Positions 30,506 through 39,103 of a stretch of 64,000 nt of DNA are shown here, piece by piece (positions within the stretch are counted from its first letter, which is position 1; each line of letters starts with the position of its first letter). Location: the NCBI RefSeq assembly GCF_042849255.1, contig NZ_AP026866.1, positions 3,658,001 through 3,722,000 of the forward strand, given 5' to 3'. Source of the DNA: Oceaniferula spumae (GTDB taxonomy: Bacteria; Verrucomicrobiota; Verrucomicrobiia; Verrucomicrobiales; Akkermansiaceae). The position numbers were made by a program, and so were the translations under genes. The notes beneath the pieces were generated by a model, which saw nothing but the letters and a program-made list of their open reading frames with translations, did no database searches and had not been told where the DNA came from.

Positions 30506-30658
30506 ATGCCTAGACAGGCTAGTATTGAATATCCTGATGCCATCTACCATGTGATGGCACGGGGAAATCGGCGGGAAAGGATTGTGGTGGATGACGAGGA
30601 CCGGGTGAGAATCAGTAAAATAGAACCTGACAGATTTCCACACGACGTTAGTTTGTAA
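30506..30658 (+). pseudogene. Truncated REP-associated (Y1/IS200-like) transposase
   Basis: The first 33 codons read MPRQASIEYPDAIYHVMARG followed by NRRERIVVDDEDR, the characteristic N-terminus of Transposase_17/RAYT proteins (HVMARGN with the HUH-type His region). After that the frame runs into unrelated sequence and stops at 30656. The HUH motif and catalytic Tyr are missing, so it is inactive. Confidence 0.7.
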
Positions 30659-30661
30659 GCT

Positions 30662-31861
30662 ATGAAAAGCTTGATCTCGCTCGCATTCCTTATGTCGGTC
30701 CTGGGTGGCCATGCTGCGCCCGCACCCGCCTCTCAGGAACTCAGTTTGAAAAATTACCGAGAATGGATGCAACACATTCGGCCGTCCGGAGACGAACTTA
30801 AGTGGCGTGAAATTGCCTGGCGGAATAAACTCATGCCAGCGGTGGAGGAGGCCAAGAAGTTAGACCGTCCCATTTTACTCTGGGCGATGAATGGCAATCC
30901 GTGCGGCGAAACATGAAACAACGGTGTCACTCAGCGCAAGGTGGTCTGGTCAGATCCTGATGTGCAAAAACTCGCCCAAGAATTCGTCTGCTGCACCGAG
31001 GAGGTCGACATCCTTTTTCCTCGTAACGAATGGCTGATCAAGCATTTGAAAAACGATCCGGCGGTGAAACTTTTTCGTGATACCTACGGAAAACAAGTGC
31101 CGCGTGAACACTGGGACCCCAGCCCCACCAAAACCAAGCAGGGCGTCTACGCCATGATGCCGGACGGCACTTATCTCAGTGCCAGGTTTGTCGGCACCCG
31201 CAAAGACCAGGTGATCGATCTTCTTAACGAGGCACTCACCACATGGCGCGAACAGGTCAAAGAACGCGGGCTGAAACCCAAACCTGTGCCGCAGACAGCT
31301 GCTCTTCAAGAATGGGAGTCGCAAAAGAAAAAGGACCTCGGTCTACTGCTACAAATGCATTGCCGCGATCTGCCACGTGAGGGAGCTAACAAAACCGGCC
31401 ATGGTCGCGTGGTCGGAGAACAAGGGAATACGACATGGTTAGAATTTTCCAAAACTGAAGCGCTCACCTTTGTTCCCGATGGCGAGGAATGGCAAGCGGT
31501 GTCCTCTGAAGCCAGAGACAAGCTATTCCGCAAGGGCTTGAAAGACATCGTCTACGGGCAAAGTCCCGATTGGAAACCTGCCGATATCCAATCAGGCAGC
31601 CTGAAAGTGCGTCGCCAAAACAATCTGTCCAAGGGAATCAATGTGGTCATCGAGCTTGCCGGAGAATTTCACCTGCAGGACGGCAGCCATAGCTATCGCG
31701 GGAAGATATCCGGTCGCGTGCTCTGGTTGACGGATCGGAAAAAAATCACCCGGTTTGAGGCAGTAGCGATCGGCGCGCGACAGGGCAGCACCACGTTCAA
31801 TTTTCGCAAAGGAGACGAGGCAGCCGCTCCATTAGGCGTAAGTTTCTTCCTCGGTGAGTAA
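30662..31861 (+). CDS. Exported thioredoxin-like protein interrupted by an in-frame UGA (possible selenoprotein)
   Basis: A signal peptide (residues 1-18, ending HAAPA) is followed by a thioredoxin-fold-like start: RPILLWAMNGNPCGET, then TGA at 30914-30916 (codon 85), then in the same frame NNGVTQRKVVWSDPDVQ and a further 300 residues without a stop. The UGA lies in a CxxxU position where redox proteins carry an active Cys/Sec. It is either selenocysteine or a nonsense mutation in a decaying region. I could not find a convincing bacterial SECIS hairpin: the best fold after UGA has a six-pair stem with three G-U wobbles. The C-terminal half (from about residue 210) is a separate beta-rich domain of unknown role. 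Confidence 0.55.
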
Positions 31862-31955
31862 AATCAGTATGGCTGAATCAAAAATCAGACCATATTCAGC
31901 TTGCCCAAAAGCCGCGTATCACCGATGAATTCTGCCAGCCAAAGACTTTTTGCCC

Positions 31956-33344
31956 ATGCCTATCAATATTGAAATGCCCAAGCTCTCCGACACGATGACG
32001 GAGGGGACGCTCGTCCGATGGAACAAACAAGTTGGAGACGAGATCGAGATCGGTGACGTGATTGCCGAAGTTGAAACCGACAAGGCAACCATGGAAATGG
32101 AAGCATTTGACGAAGGCACACTTTCAGAAATTCGTATTCAAGCCGGTGAAAAAGCACCCGTTGGAGCTGTGTTAGGAATTCTTCTCGAAGACGGGGAAGA
32201 TGCAGGATCATCAGACGCATCGGCAGATGAGCAAGCTTCGGCTCCTGCGGAAGAAGCTGAAGCCCCAGCTGAAACAAACGAAGCGCCAGCCCAAGCTGCA
32301 CCCGCATCCCAACCAGCTCAAACAGATCAACCCGCCGCCTCCGGTGAGCGCATCAAAGCATCTCCCTTGGCCCGTAAAATCGCCGCCGACAAAGGAGTCG
32401 ATCTTTCCACTGTCCAAGGCAGCGGTCCTTCCGGCCGCATTGTCAAAGCTGATGTCGAAGGTGCTTCCGCAGCCCCTGCTCAGCCAGCCGCTGAATCCAA
32501 GCCTGCCGAGGCGAAACCCGCTGCTGCATCCCAGCAAGCCACATCACCTCTCGCCAGTGCCGCCAACGCACTTGCGTCCCGCGCCAAAAGCCAAGCTACT
32601 CAGTCATCGGCTCCAGCCGCCGCGCCTACTCCGGTCAACCCAACCGTTGCCGATGAAGACCAGATCATCGAGCTCAGCTCTATGCGTCGCATTATTGCGG
32701 ATCGCCTGCTGACCTCCAAGACCACCATCCCTCACTTTTACTTGCACGTCGAGGCAGACACCGCGCCGCTGATGACTCTGCGCAAACAAGTCAACGCACA
32801 GGCCGAGCAAACTCACGGCAATAAATACAGTGTGAACGACTTCGTTCTCAAGGCCGTCATCAATGCCGCGCAGGCAGTGCCGGAAGTGAATGCCTCGTTC
32901 AACGGCGACAGCATTGTCCAGTTTGCCAAGATCGGTATTTCCGTGGCCGTCGCCGTGGATGAAGGCCTGGTCACTCCCGTGGTCAAGGACGCTGCCAGCA
33001 AGTCCATGTTGCAAATTTCCCGCGAAGTCAAAGACCTCGCGACTCGTGCCCGCGACAAAAAGCTCAAGCCCAACGAATTCGATGGCGGAACGATCACAGT
33101 TTCCAACCTCGGGGCCTGGGGCATTGAAAGCTTTGACGCGATCATCAACCCACCACAGGCCGCCATCCTCAGTGTTGGCGCCATCGTTCAGAAGCCCGTT
33201 GTGGTCAATGGCGAGCTGGTTGTGGGTCAACGCATGAACATCGGCCTCAGCTGTGACCACCGTGTGGTCGACGGTGCTGTCGGTGCCAAGTTCCTCAACG
33301 AGGTGAAAAAACTCGTCGAGAACCCAGCTCTGATGCTCGTTTAA
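31956..33344 (+). CDS. pdhC: Dihydrolipoamide acetyltransferase (pyruvate dehydrogenase E2)
   Basis: About 462 residues from the ATG at 31956 (MPINIEMPKLSDTM). One lipoyl domain (residues 1-76) has the lipoylated Lys in ETDKATMEME. An Ala/Pro-rich linker follows, then a peripheral subunit-binding domain (ASPLARKIAADKG, GSGPSGRIVKADV), a second linker, and a catalytic domain ending in the active-site motif DHRVVDG. It forms the core of the complex with the PdhAB subunits encoded upstream. No E3 (lpd) gene is in the window. No SD before the start. Confidence 0.95.
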   Translation: MPINIEMPKLSDTMTEGTLVRWNKQVGDEIEIGDVIAEVETDKATMEMEAFDEGTLSEIRIQAGEKAPVGAVLGILLEDGEDAGSSDASADEQASAPAEEAEAPAETNEAPAQAAPASQPAQTDQPAASGERIKASPLARKIAADKGVDLSTVQGSGPSGRIVKADVEGASAAPAQPAAESKPAEAKPAAASQQATSPLASAANALASRAKSQATQSSAPAAAPTPVNPTVADEDQIIELSSMRRIIADRLLTSKTTIPHFYLHVEADTAPLMTLRKQVNAQAEQTHGNKYSVNDFVLKAVINAAQAVPEVNASFNGDSIVQFAKIGISVAVAVDEGLVTPVVKDAASKSMLQISREVKDLATRARDKKLKPNEFDGGTITVSNLGAWGIESFDAIINPPQAAILSVGAIVQKPVVVNGELVVGQRMNIGLSCDHRVVDGAVGAKFLNEVKKLVENPALMLV

Positions 33345-33389
33345 GGAGAGTGGTCGTCTCCGGCCACTGCAAATCCAAGGTCTCCTGAA

Positions 33390-34043
33390 ATGTCTTCGCC
33401 CCAAGCCATCATCACCGGCGGGGCAGGGGACTTGGCGCAAGCATTGAAGTCATCTTTTGAGATGGCAAAAATCCAGACACTGGCACCTGCGCGGACCGAA
33501 CTTGATGTCACGAACAGCGAGTCAGTGAAAAACTATTTCTCCACTGCTGGAGCAATAGATCTGTTAGTCTGTAATGCAGGCCTGACCGTGGATCGCCCGC
33601 TCGCCAAGATGGCCGAGACCGATTGGAATCAAGTGCTGGAGGTCAATCTGAACGGTGCCTTCCGTTGTGCTCGCGAAGTTTCGCGCGGTATGATCAAACG
33701 CCGGTCGGGACACATCATTTTCATTTCTAGCTTTTCAGCCATGCATCCACCAGCGGGGCAGGCAAATTACGCGGCAGCTAAGTCAGCCTTGTTAGGTATG
33801 ATGAAGTCCATGGCACAAGAATTAGGCCCACGAAATGTTAGAGTGAACGCCGTCTTGCCTGGCTTTTTGGAAACCAAGATGACGAACGCTCTCTCAGAAT
33901 CGGTAAAATCCGCGGCTAAGGAAAAACATACACTCGGCAGGTTTAACACTGCGGAGTCGGTGGCGGACTTCATCACCTTTCTACAGTGGCACATGCCACA
34001 TACATCCGGGCAGGTTTTCAATCTCGATAGCCGAATTATCTGA
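33390..34043 (+). CDS. Short-chain dehydrogenase/reductase (FabG-like)
   Basis: 217 residues. A Rossmann start IITGGAGDLAQAL has the usual final Gly of TGxxxGxG replaced by Ala. NAG is present (LLVCNAGL), followed by the catalytic Ser (FISSFSAMH) and YxxxK (NYAAAKSALLG). It resembles 3-oxoacyl-ACP reductases but is shorter than typical (about 245). It follows pdhC by 45 nt; the substrate is not known. Confidence 0.85.
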   Translation: MSSPQAIITGGAGDLAQALKSSFEMAKIQTLAPARTELDVTNSESVKNYFSTAGAIDLLVCNAGLTVDRPLAKMAETDWNQVLEVNLNGAFRCAREVSRGMIKRRSGHIIFISSFSAMHPPAGQANYAAAKSALLGMMKSMAQELGPRNVRVNAVLPGFLETKMTNALSESVKSAAKEKHTLGRFNTAESVADFITFLQWHMPHTSGQVFNLDSRII

Positions 34044-34186
34044 CGAAGCGTCGTTGTGGTTTGATGTGTCACCCTCTACCGGGTCTAAGTGTTGATGAAT
34101 ATTCAATGCTGAGTATCTTGGGTATTTTAATCATTAGTGATTTACTCTTGTTTAGGGGTGGTGACGGGAGCTAATGTTCACTTTAA

Positions 34187-34735
34187 ATGACCGTGACCTA
34201 TCCAGAGAAACTCCAGCCACTGATCAATTATCTGTCATCGCTCACTGCGCGTCCTGATATGGCGGTTCTGCGTGACCATATGTTAGGTGCTGACGTCGAT
34301 GTGAATGACATGGCGGACTTTGTCAGATTTAACGCATCCGGTTATCGAAGGAACATGGTTTTTGAAAATGATGCGGTCGAGCTACTGTGTCTCTGTTGGA
34401 AAAGTGGTCAGCGCAGTCCTATACATGATCATGCAGAATCCATCTGTGGCGTGAAAATTATTGAAGGCACTGGTACTGAGACCGTTTATGAAATGACTCC
34501 CAGCGGCTATATCAAGGCAACATGCTCCAAGGATTACGCCTGTGGCGAGGTGATGGTTTCCGCCGATTCTGAAACTCATCAGGTGGCCAATTTACAGTCC
34601 ACGGATCAGGACTTGGTCACGTTACATATTTACTCACCACCCCTGCGCAGTATGAAAACGTGGTCTATCGAATCTCGGAAAATACAGATCTACGAACCCG
34701 TCAATGAAGGCCACATCGACGGCTGCGGAATCTAA
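34187..34735 (+). CDS. Cysteine dioxygenase type I
   Basis: 182 residues. A cupin with the CDO signature: SPIHDHAESICGVKI supplies two iron-binding His and the Cys position of the Cys-Tyr cofactor region, and SETHQVAN supplies the third His. LHIYSPPL closes the barrel. It oxidises cysteine to cysteine sulfinate, which decays to sulfite or sulfate. A sulfate-exporter-family gene starts 6 nt after its stop, so the pair is one transcript and one pathway. Confidence 0.88.
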   Translation: MTVTYPEKLQPLINYLSSLTARPDMAVLRDHMLGADVDVNDMADFVRFNASGYRRNMVFENDAVELLCLCWKSGQRSPIHDHAESICGVKIIEGTGTETVYEMTPSGYIKATCSKDYACGEVMVSADSETHQVANLQSTDQDLVTLHIYSPPLRSMKTWSIESRKIQIYEPVNEGHIDGCGI

Positions 34736-34741
34736 GACGTT

Positions 34742-35944
34742 ATGGCATCGGTCGGAAATGATGTGGTCGGGAGTAAAAAGCGACTGACCCTCTACGAGCA
34801 ACTGGAAAGTGGTGGACTAGCTTCGCTGGCTTCTATGGAGGGAGCATGGGGCGATTGGGCGGAGGAGAGTAAGGCAAAACCGGCAGCATCACCTCTTTGG
34901 TCGGGTGTTTTGATCTCACTGGCGGTTACGGCAATTGCATGGTTGGTGCATCGACTTCCTTTTCCACCGTTCACTATCCAAGGAGCAGTGTTGGAGCATC
35001 CGATCGGTGTTTCCATTCTGGCGATTTTGTTAGGTATCACGCTAACCAATGTGATGCCGATGACTTCACTACGAGCTGGCTGTAAATGGATCACTGCCTG
35101 GTGCATACCGGTTGCTGTCATTTTCCTCGGTGCAGGTATGGAGCTGGCACTGCTGGCTGGCATTGGCTGGGGGCTACTCGGTATCATCGTTTCGGTGATG
35201 ATCCTCGCTGGTATTGTCGCATGGGGTGTTGGCCGAGCCTTGGGCATGAATGGTCGTTCAGCCTATTTGTTAGGTGTCGGAACTGCGGTCTGCGGGAGCA
35301 GTGCTATTTTGGCAACGTCTCCGGTGACGGGGGCTGACGACGAAGATGTTGTTCTAACTGTAGGGGTCGTGAATATCGTAGGGCTGCTAGCCATGTTCGC
35401 GTGTGTTGCCGCTTTGTCCTTCGTGGCTTTGCCGGCAGAAATCTACGGGGCCTGGGCGGGTGCCAGCATCCACGCTGTTCCGCAAGTGGTGGCCGCTGGG
35501 GAAAGTCACGGAGCTGACGCCGCGGCTATGGCTACCTTGGTGAAGCTGACTCGAGTGACGCTTTTGGCTCCAGTGGTTCTACTCACTGCGCTAGTTGTTT
35601 CGAGTCGGGGTAAGAAGTCGCAAGCTAGTAAAAAGCGCGAGCCACTCTGGCGCTATGTGCCTTGGTTCGTCTGGGGGTTCATTCTACTGGCTGCTATTCG
35701 AGCTCTTGGCTGGCTGCCAGTGTTGGAATTTGCACCCAACGAGCATGGCGTCGTTCGTGTGCCCTTGTCTCAATTCTTTCCGGACATGGCTAAATGGCTG
35801 TTAGCTATTTCCATGGCTGCCATCGGCCTGCAGGTTCAATTGAAACCGATGCTGCAAGCTGGAGTGAAAGCCATGACCGCCGGTGTGATTACTTGGCTGG
35901 TGATGAGTGCCTCGGCGTTGCTAGCCCTGAAGTATCTGATCTAA
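34742..35944 (+). CDS. YeiH-family putative sulfate exporter
   Basis: 400 residues with a cytoplasmic N-terminal extension of about 55 residues and ten or so hydrophobic segments. Family-specific stretches are present: LAILLGITLTNVMP, VGTAVCGSSAILATSPV and WAGASIHAVPQVVAAG. The YeiH/UPF0324 family is annotated as sulfate exporters. Linkage to cysteine dioxygenase supports export of sulfite or sulfate made from cysteine. The 3' end overlaps the convergent cinA by 4 nt. Confidence 0.85.
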   Translation: MASVGNDVVGSKKRLTLYEQLESGGLASLASMEGAWGDWAEESKAKPAASPLWSGVLISLAVTAIAWLVHRLPFPPFTIQGAVLEHPIGVSILAILLGITLTNVMPMTSLRAGCKWITAWCIPVAVIFLGAGMELALLAGIGWGLLGIIVSVMILAGIVAWGVGRALGMNGRSAYLLGVGTAVCGSSAILATSPVTGADDEDVVLTVGVVNIVGLLAMFACVAALSFVALPAEIYGAWAGASIHAVPQVVAAGESHGADAAAMATLVKLTRVTLLAPVVLLTALVVSSRGKKSQASKKREPLWRYVPWFVWGFILLAAIRALGWLPVLEFAPNEHGVVRVPLSQFFPDMAKWLLAISMAAIGLQVQLKPMLQAGVKAMTAGVITWLVMSASALLALKYLI

Positions 35945-37179
35945 GTCTGATCAGAAAGCAGCTCCTTACGGATGAGATCAAGAGCGGTCTGGCTGACGAC
36001 TTGTTTGAAAATCTCTCGACCGCGGTTGTGGCAGCGATGAATCGCGTATGATTTTGTAGGAGTGGCGATACCAATCCATACGGTGCCCACTGGCTTGTCT
36101 TCGGTGCCACCGGTAGGTCCGGCAATGCCCGTCACAGAAGCTGAAATATCAGCACCGGATTTTTTCAATGCCCCTTCAGCCATGGCCAGCGCCACCTCTT
36201 CGCTGACCGCTCCGTGGGTATCGATCAGGTCTGCATCGACTCCGATCATTTCCACCTTCGCTTCATTGGCGTAAGTGACAAATCCATGGGTGAACACCGC
36301 GGACGATCCTGAGACGTCAGTGACGCGGCTGGCGATGCGTCCACCGGTGCAGCTCTCAGCCAGAGAGAGTTTTTTATTTTGCTCGGTTAAGATTCTAACA
36401 ACAACCTGCTCAAGGCTTTCATCGCAGGTACTAAAACACTGATGCGCAAAGGCTGTCTGAGCCATGACGGCGGCTTTGGAAACAGATTCGGCATTTCCGA
36501 TCAGTCGTAAATCGACTTCGGCAGGTCGAGCGCAGTAGCCGACTTCGAGGTCGTCGATAGTGCTGAGCTCAACATCGAGCCCTTCATGAAAATCACTCTC
36601 ACCAATACCTGTGAAACGAAGGATTTGCAGCGTATGATCGCTTTCTACTCCGGCCAGTGACCTCAACCGTGGAGTGACTTCCTCGCGGAACATCGGCTTC
36701 ATCTCACTGGGTGGGCCGGGTAGGAGAAAAAGGGCGCATAGCCGGTCGCCACTCATGCGCGGTGGTGCGTAGATTCCCGGTGCGGTTCCGTTAGGGTTAG
36801 GTAAAATATCTGCCCCCACGGGATTCAAAGCCTGCTTTCGGTTCGACTCCGCCATCGGCCTTCCTCGCGATGCAAAAAAAGCCTCAAGTGAACGCAGCGC
36901 AGCCTCATCGTAAATGAGGTCAACTCCCAAGACTGCCGCAGCGGCTTCGCGGCAAATGTCATCACTGGTAGGTCCAATGCCACCGGTAACGATGACCACA
37001 TCACTGCGTTCCAGTGCCTCAGTCAGTGCCGCGATAATCGCATCACCATCTGGCACCGTAGTCTGGCGTTGCACACGAAGGCCGAGACCCATCAGCTCTG
37101 TGCCCATCCAAGCGCCGTGCGTGTTCAGGGTGGTGCCCAGCAGCAATTCGCTGCCAGTATTGATGATCTCTATTTTCAT
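35941..37179 (-). CDS. cinA: CinA family protein (competence/damage-inducible, NMN deamidase-like)
   Basis: 412 residues, full length. The N-terminal MoaB-like domain begins with MKIEIINTGSELLLGTTLNT and has the VIVTGGIGPTSDD motif (ADP-ribose pyrophosphatase-type). The C-terminal PncC domain has LAESCTGGRIASRVTDVSG and the VTGIAGPTGG motif (NMN deamidase). It acts in pyridine-nucleotide salvage and, in some bacteria, in competence. pyrE lies just upstream on the same strand (33 nt). Confidence 0.93.
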   Translation of the reverse strand: MKIEIINTGSELLLGTTLNTHGAWMGTELMGLGLRVQRQTTVPDGDAIIAALTEALERSDVVIVTGGIGPTSDDICREAAAAVLGVDLIYDEAALRSLEAFFASRGRPMAESNRKQALNPVGADILPNPNGTAPGIYAPPRMSGDRLCALFLLPGPPSEMKPMFREEVTPRLRSLAGVESDHTLQILRFTGIGESDFHEGLDVELSTIDDLEVGYCARPAEVDLRLIGNAESVSKAAVMAQTAFAHQCFSTCDESLEQVVVRILTEQNKKLSLAESCTGGRIASRVTDVSGSSAVFTHGFVTYANEAKVEMIGVDADLIDTHGAVSEEVALAMAEGALKKSGADISASVTGIAGPTGGTEDKPVGTVWIGIATPTKSYAIHRCHNRGREIFKQVVSQTALDLIRKELLSDQT

Positions 37180-37212
37180 GCGCTGTGCAGGTGGTAGATC
37201 GGTTAGATCTTT

Positions 37213-37779
37213 TTAACCCAGCAGCGTGCTGCGAGAGAAAAGTGAAACCACTGGAATGCCGCGCGCTTCAATAGCCTCCCGGCCACCTTCTTCACGATCG
37301 ACAAGAACCAAGGCAAAAGCGATTTTGGCTCCGGAGGCTTCTAACACATCAGCGGCTTTGAGAGTCGAACCACCTGTGGTAATGACGTCGTCGACAATCA
37401 CAATGGTATCGCCCTCATTGAAATTACCCTCGATCTGCTTGCCTTTACCATGACCCTTGGGTTCTTTGCGAACGGTGAAAACTTGAAGCGGTTTTTCATC
37501 GGCTGCGGATGTCATGCCGACAGCGAGTGAAATGGGGTCGGCACCGAGGGTCATGCCGCCAATGGCCTGAGCATTAACGCCACGTTCGACCAGCTCTGCT
37601 TTGACTGTTTCCCAGCCCAGCTTACCAATAAGAGTGGCTCCAACCGGGTCCATGGCCGTCACCCGGCAGTCGATATAAAGATCGGATGTTTTCCCTGAGG
37701 CGAGGGTGAACTCACCGGTGCGGACAGACTTTTCAAGAAGGATGGATTTCAGTTGAGCGCGGATATCGTTGTTGGCCAT
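37213..37779 (-). CDS. pyrE: Orotate phosphoribosyltransferase
   Basis: 188 residues from the ATG at 37779. It joins orotate to PRPP to form OMP in pyrimidine synthesis. FTLASGKTSDLYIDCR is the typical N-terminal signature and the PRPP-binding motif is IVIVDDVITTGGS. A longer frame to 37815 would read through the heptad array. It precedes cinA in the same direction. Confidence 0.95.
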   Translation of the reverse strand: MANNDIRAQLKSILLEKSVRTGEFTLASGKTSDLYIDCRVTAMDPVGATLIGKLGWETVKAELVERGVNAQAIGGMTLGADPISLAVGMTSAADEKPLQVFTVRKEPKGHGKGKQIEGNFNEGDTIVIVDDVITTGGSTLKAADVLEASGAKIAFALVLVDREEGGREAIEARGIPVVSLFSRSTLLG

Positions 37780-37793
37780 GCACCCTTTTAAGC

Positions 37794-37828
37794 ACTGAAT
37801 ACTGAATACTTCCAACTGAATACTCCCG
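37794..37828. repeat. Degenerate 7-nt tandem array upstream of pyrE
   Basis: Consecutive heptads ACTGAAT, ACTGAAT, ACTTCCA, ACTGAAT, ACTCCCG all fit ACTNNNN. It starts 15 nt from the pyrE ATG and forms its 5' leader. Confidence 0.75.
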
Positions 37829-37977
37829 ACAGGGATAAAAAAATACTGCCAGGAACCGCGGCAATGACGGACAAACTGTGGCTGCTACCTTTCGGTCCTG
37901 ACCAGATTCATCTGCCGACACTCCACGGCCCTGACAGCGCGGGTTTATTAATCCCTCTGAGAGAGATTGCAAGAGGT

Positions 37978-38301
37978 TTATGCAGCTTCTGCTTTCTGAC
38001 GGTTGCGGTAGATGGCGTCTCCGGCACGAGTCAGCTGACCCAGAAAGAGCACCATGGCAGACGCGAGGAACATCCCTCCGGTGAAAAGACCGAAGCCACA
38101 GAACCAGTCGGCTCCCGAGAGAAGCCAAATGACAGCGGATACTCCCATGAGGGCCAAGCCGGTGAGGGCGAGGCCGATAATCAAGCCGCAGCTGACAAGA
38201 GTGACGGTTGGGCCTGCGAGTATTTTGACCCACTTCGTGGTGAGTTCGGCAACGGCAGGTTGGGTTTCGGTAACGGTGTTGGTATTGGTTGATTCATTCA
38301 T
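37978..38301 (-). CDS. Small membrane protein
   Basis: 107 residues from the ATG at 38301. A polar Asn/Thr-rich N-terminus is followed by two or three hydrophobic segments (VKILAGPTVTLVSCGLIIG, LTGLALMGVSAVIWLLSG, FGLFTGGMFLASAMVLFLG) and a basic tail. No family recognised. It is preferred over the antisense frame at the same place because of its clean transmembrane pattern. Confidence 0.6.
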   Translation of the reverse strand: MNESTNTNTVTETQPAVAELTTKWVKILAGPTVTLVSCGLIIGLALTGLALMGVSAVIWLLSGADWFCGFGLFTGGMFLASAMVLFLGQLTRAGDAIYRNRQKAEAA

Positions 38302-38411
38302 GACGCTGCGGAGCGTGGAGCAGCTTGGTGAAAGCATGATGAACCGAGTGTGAAAAACAGATGAAATTGACACCTGCTTGACAGTGCGTGGATCGGGGTA
38401 AGAGTGGGTGC

Positions 38412-38918
38412 ATGATCCACGAAGACCTCCAAAGCGCTATCAACCACCAGATCAACCAGGAATTCACCGCTGCTTATAATTACCTAGGCATGGCGACCTA
38501 TTTCGACGCGCAGAACCTCGATGGTTTTGCCAACTGGATGCTCAAGCAACACGATGAAGAGCAAGCACACGGCATGAAACTGCTCAATTACTTGCAGGAT
38601 CGCGGAGGTAAGGTGAAACTGGAAAGTCTGCCCAGCCCACGCATCGATTTCTCAGGACCGTTGGAAATTTTCAAATCATCCCTGGTGCAGGAACAGAAGA
38701 ATACCTGCTCGATCAACGACCTCTACGAACTTGCCACGAAGCTGAACGATCATGCGACCAAAAGCCACCTGCAATGGTTTATCGATGAGCAAGTGGAGGA
38801 AGAGAAGAGCGTCGAAGATGTTATCGCTCTGTTAGAACGCATCGGCGATGACCCAGCTGGCCTGCTATATCTCGACGACAAACTCGCCGCCCGTCAGGCT
38901 GAGGAAGTTCCTGTCTGA
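38412..38918 (+). CDS. Ferritin (non-haem, FtnA-like)
   Basis: About 168 residues from the ATG at 38412. It forms 24-mer iron-storage shells. The ferroxidase ligands are visible in order: Glu in INQEFTAAYNYLGM, the E..H pair in HDEEQAHGMK, the Glu in VQEQKNT, and the late EEEKSVED. No haem-ligating Met typical of bacterioferritin is apparent. TTGACA sequences at about 38360 and 38375 could serve as a -35 box. Confidence 0.93.
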   Translation: MIHEDLQSAINHQINQEFTAAYNYLGMATYFDAQNLDGFANWMLKQHDEEQAHGMKLLNYLQDRGGKVKLESLPSPRIDFSGPLEIFKSSLVQEQKNTCSINDLYELATKLNDHATKSHLQWFIDEQVEEEKSVEDVIALLERIGDDPAGLLYLDDKLAARQAEEVPV

Positions 38919-39103
38919 TTAGTATTTTGAGCTTATAAGCCGCCATTAGTTTTGCCGCTGCTAGATACGGTCTAGTGGATGTTGTGCTTATAGAGCACTG
39001 TCGATAATGCCACGGTTCTCGTCGGTTATGCCTGTTGCCAAGGAGGCTCGATATCAGGCATTGTGTATAGTGAAGGTCAAAAACCATATCACATACACGA
39101 ACA

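Noticed and set aside
37864..38292. Plus-strand frame of 142 codons opposite the small membrane protein
   Set aside because: It is a charged, non-globular translation antisense to a clean transmembrane protein.
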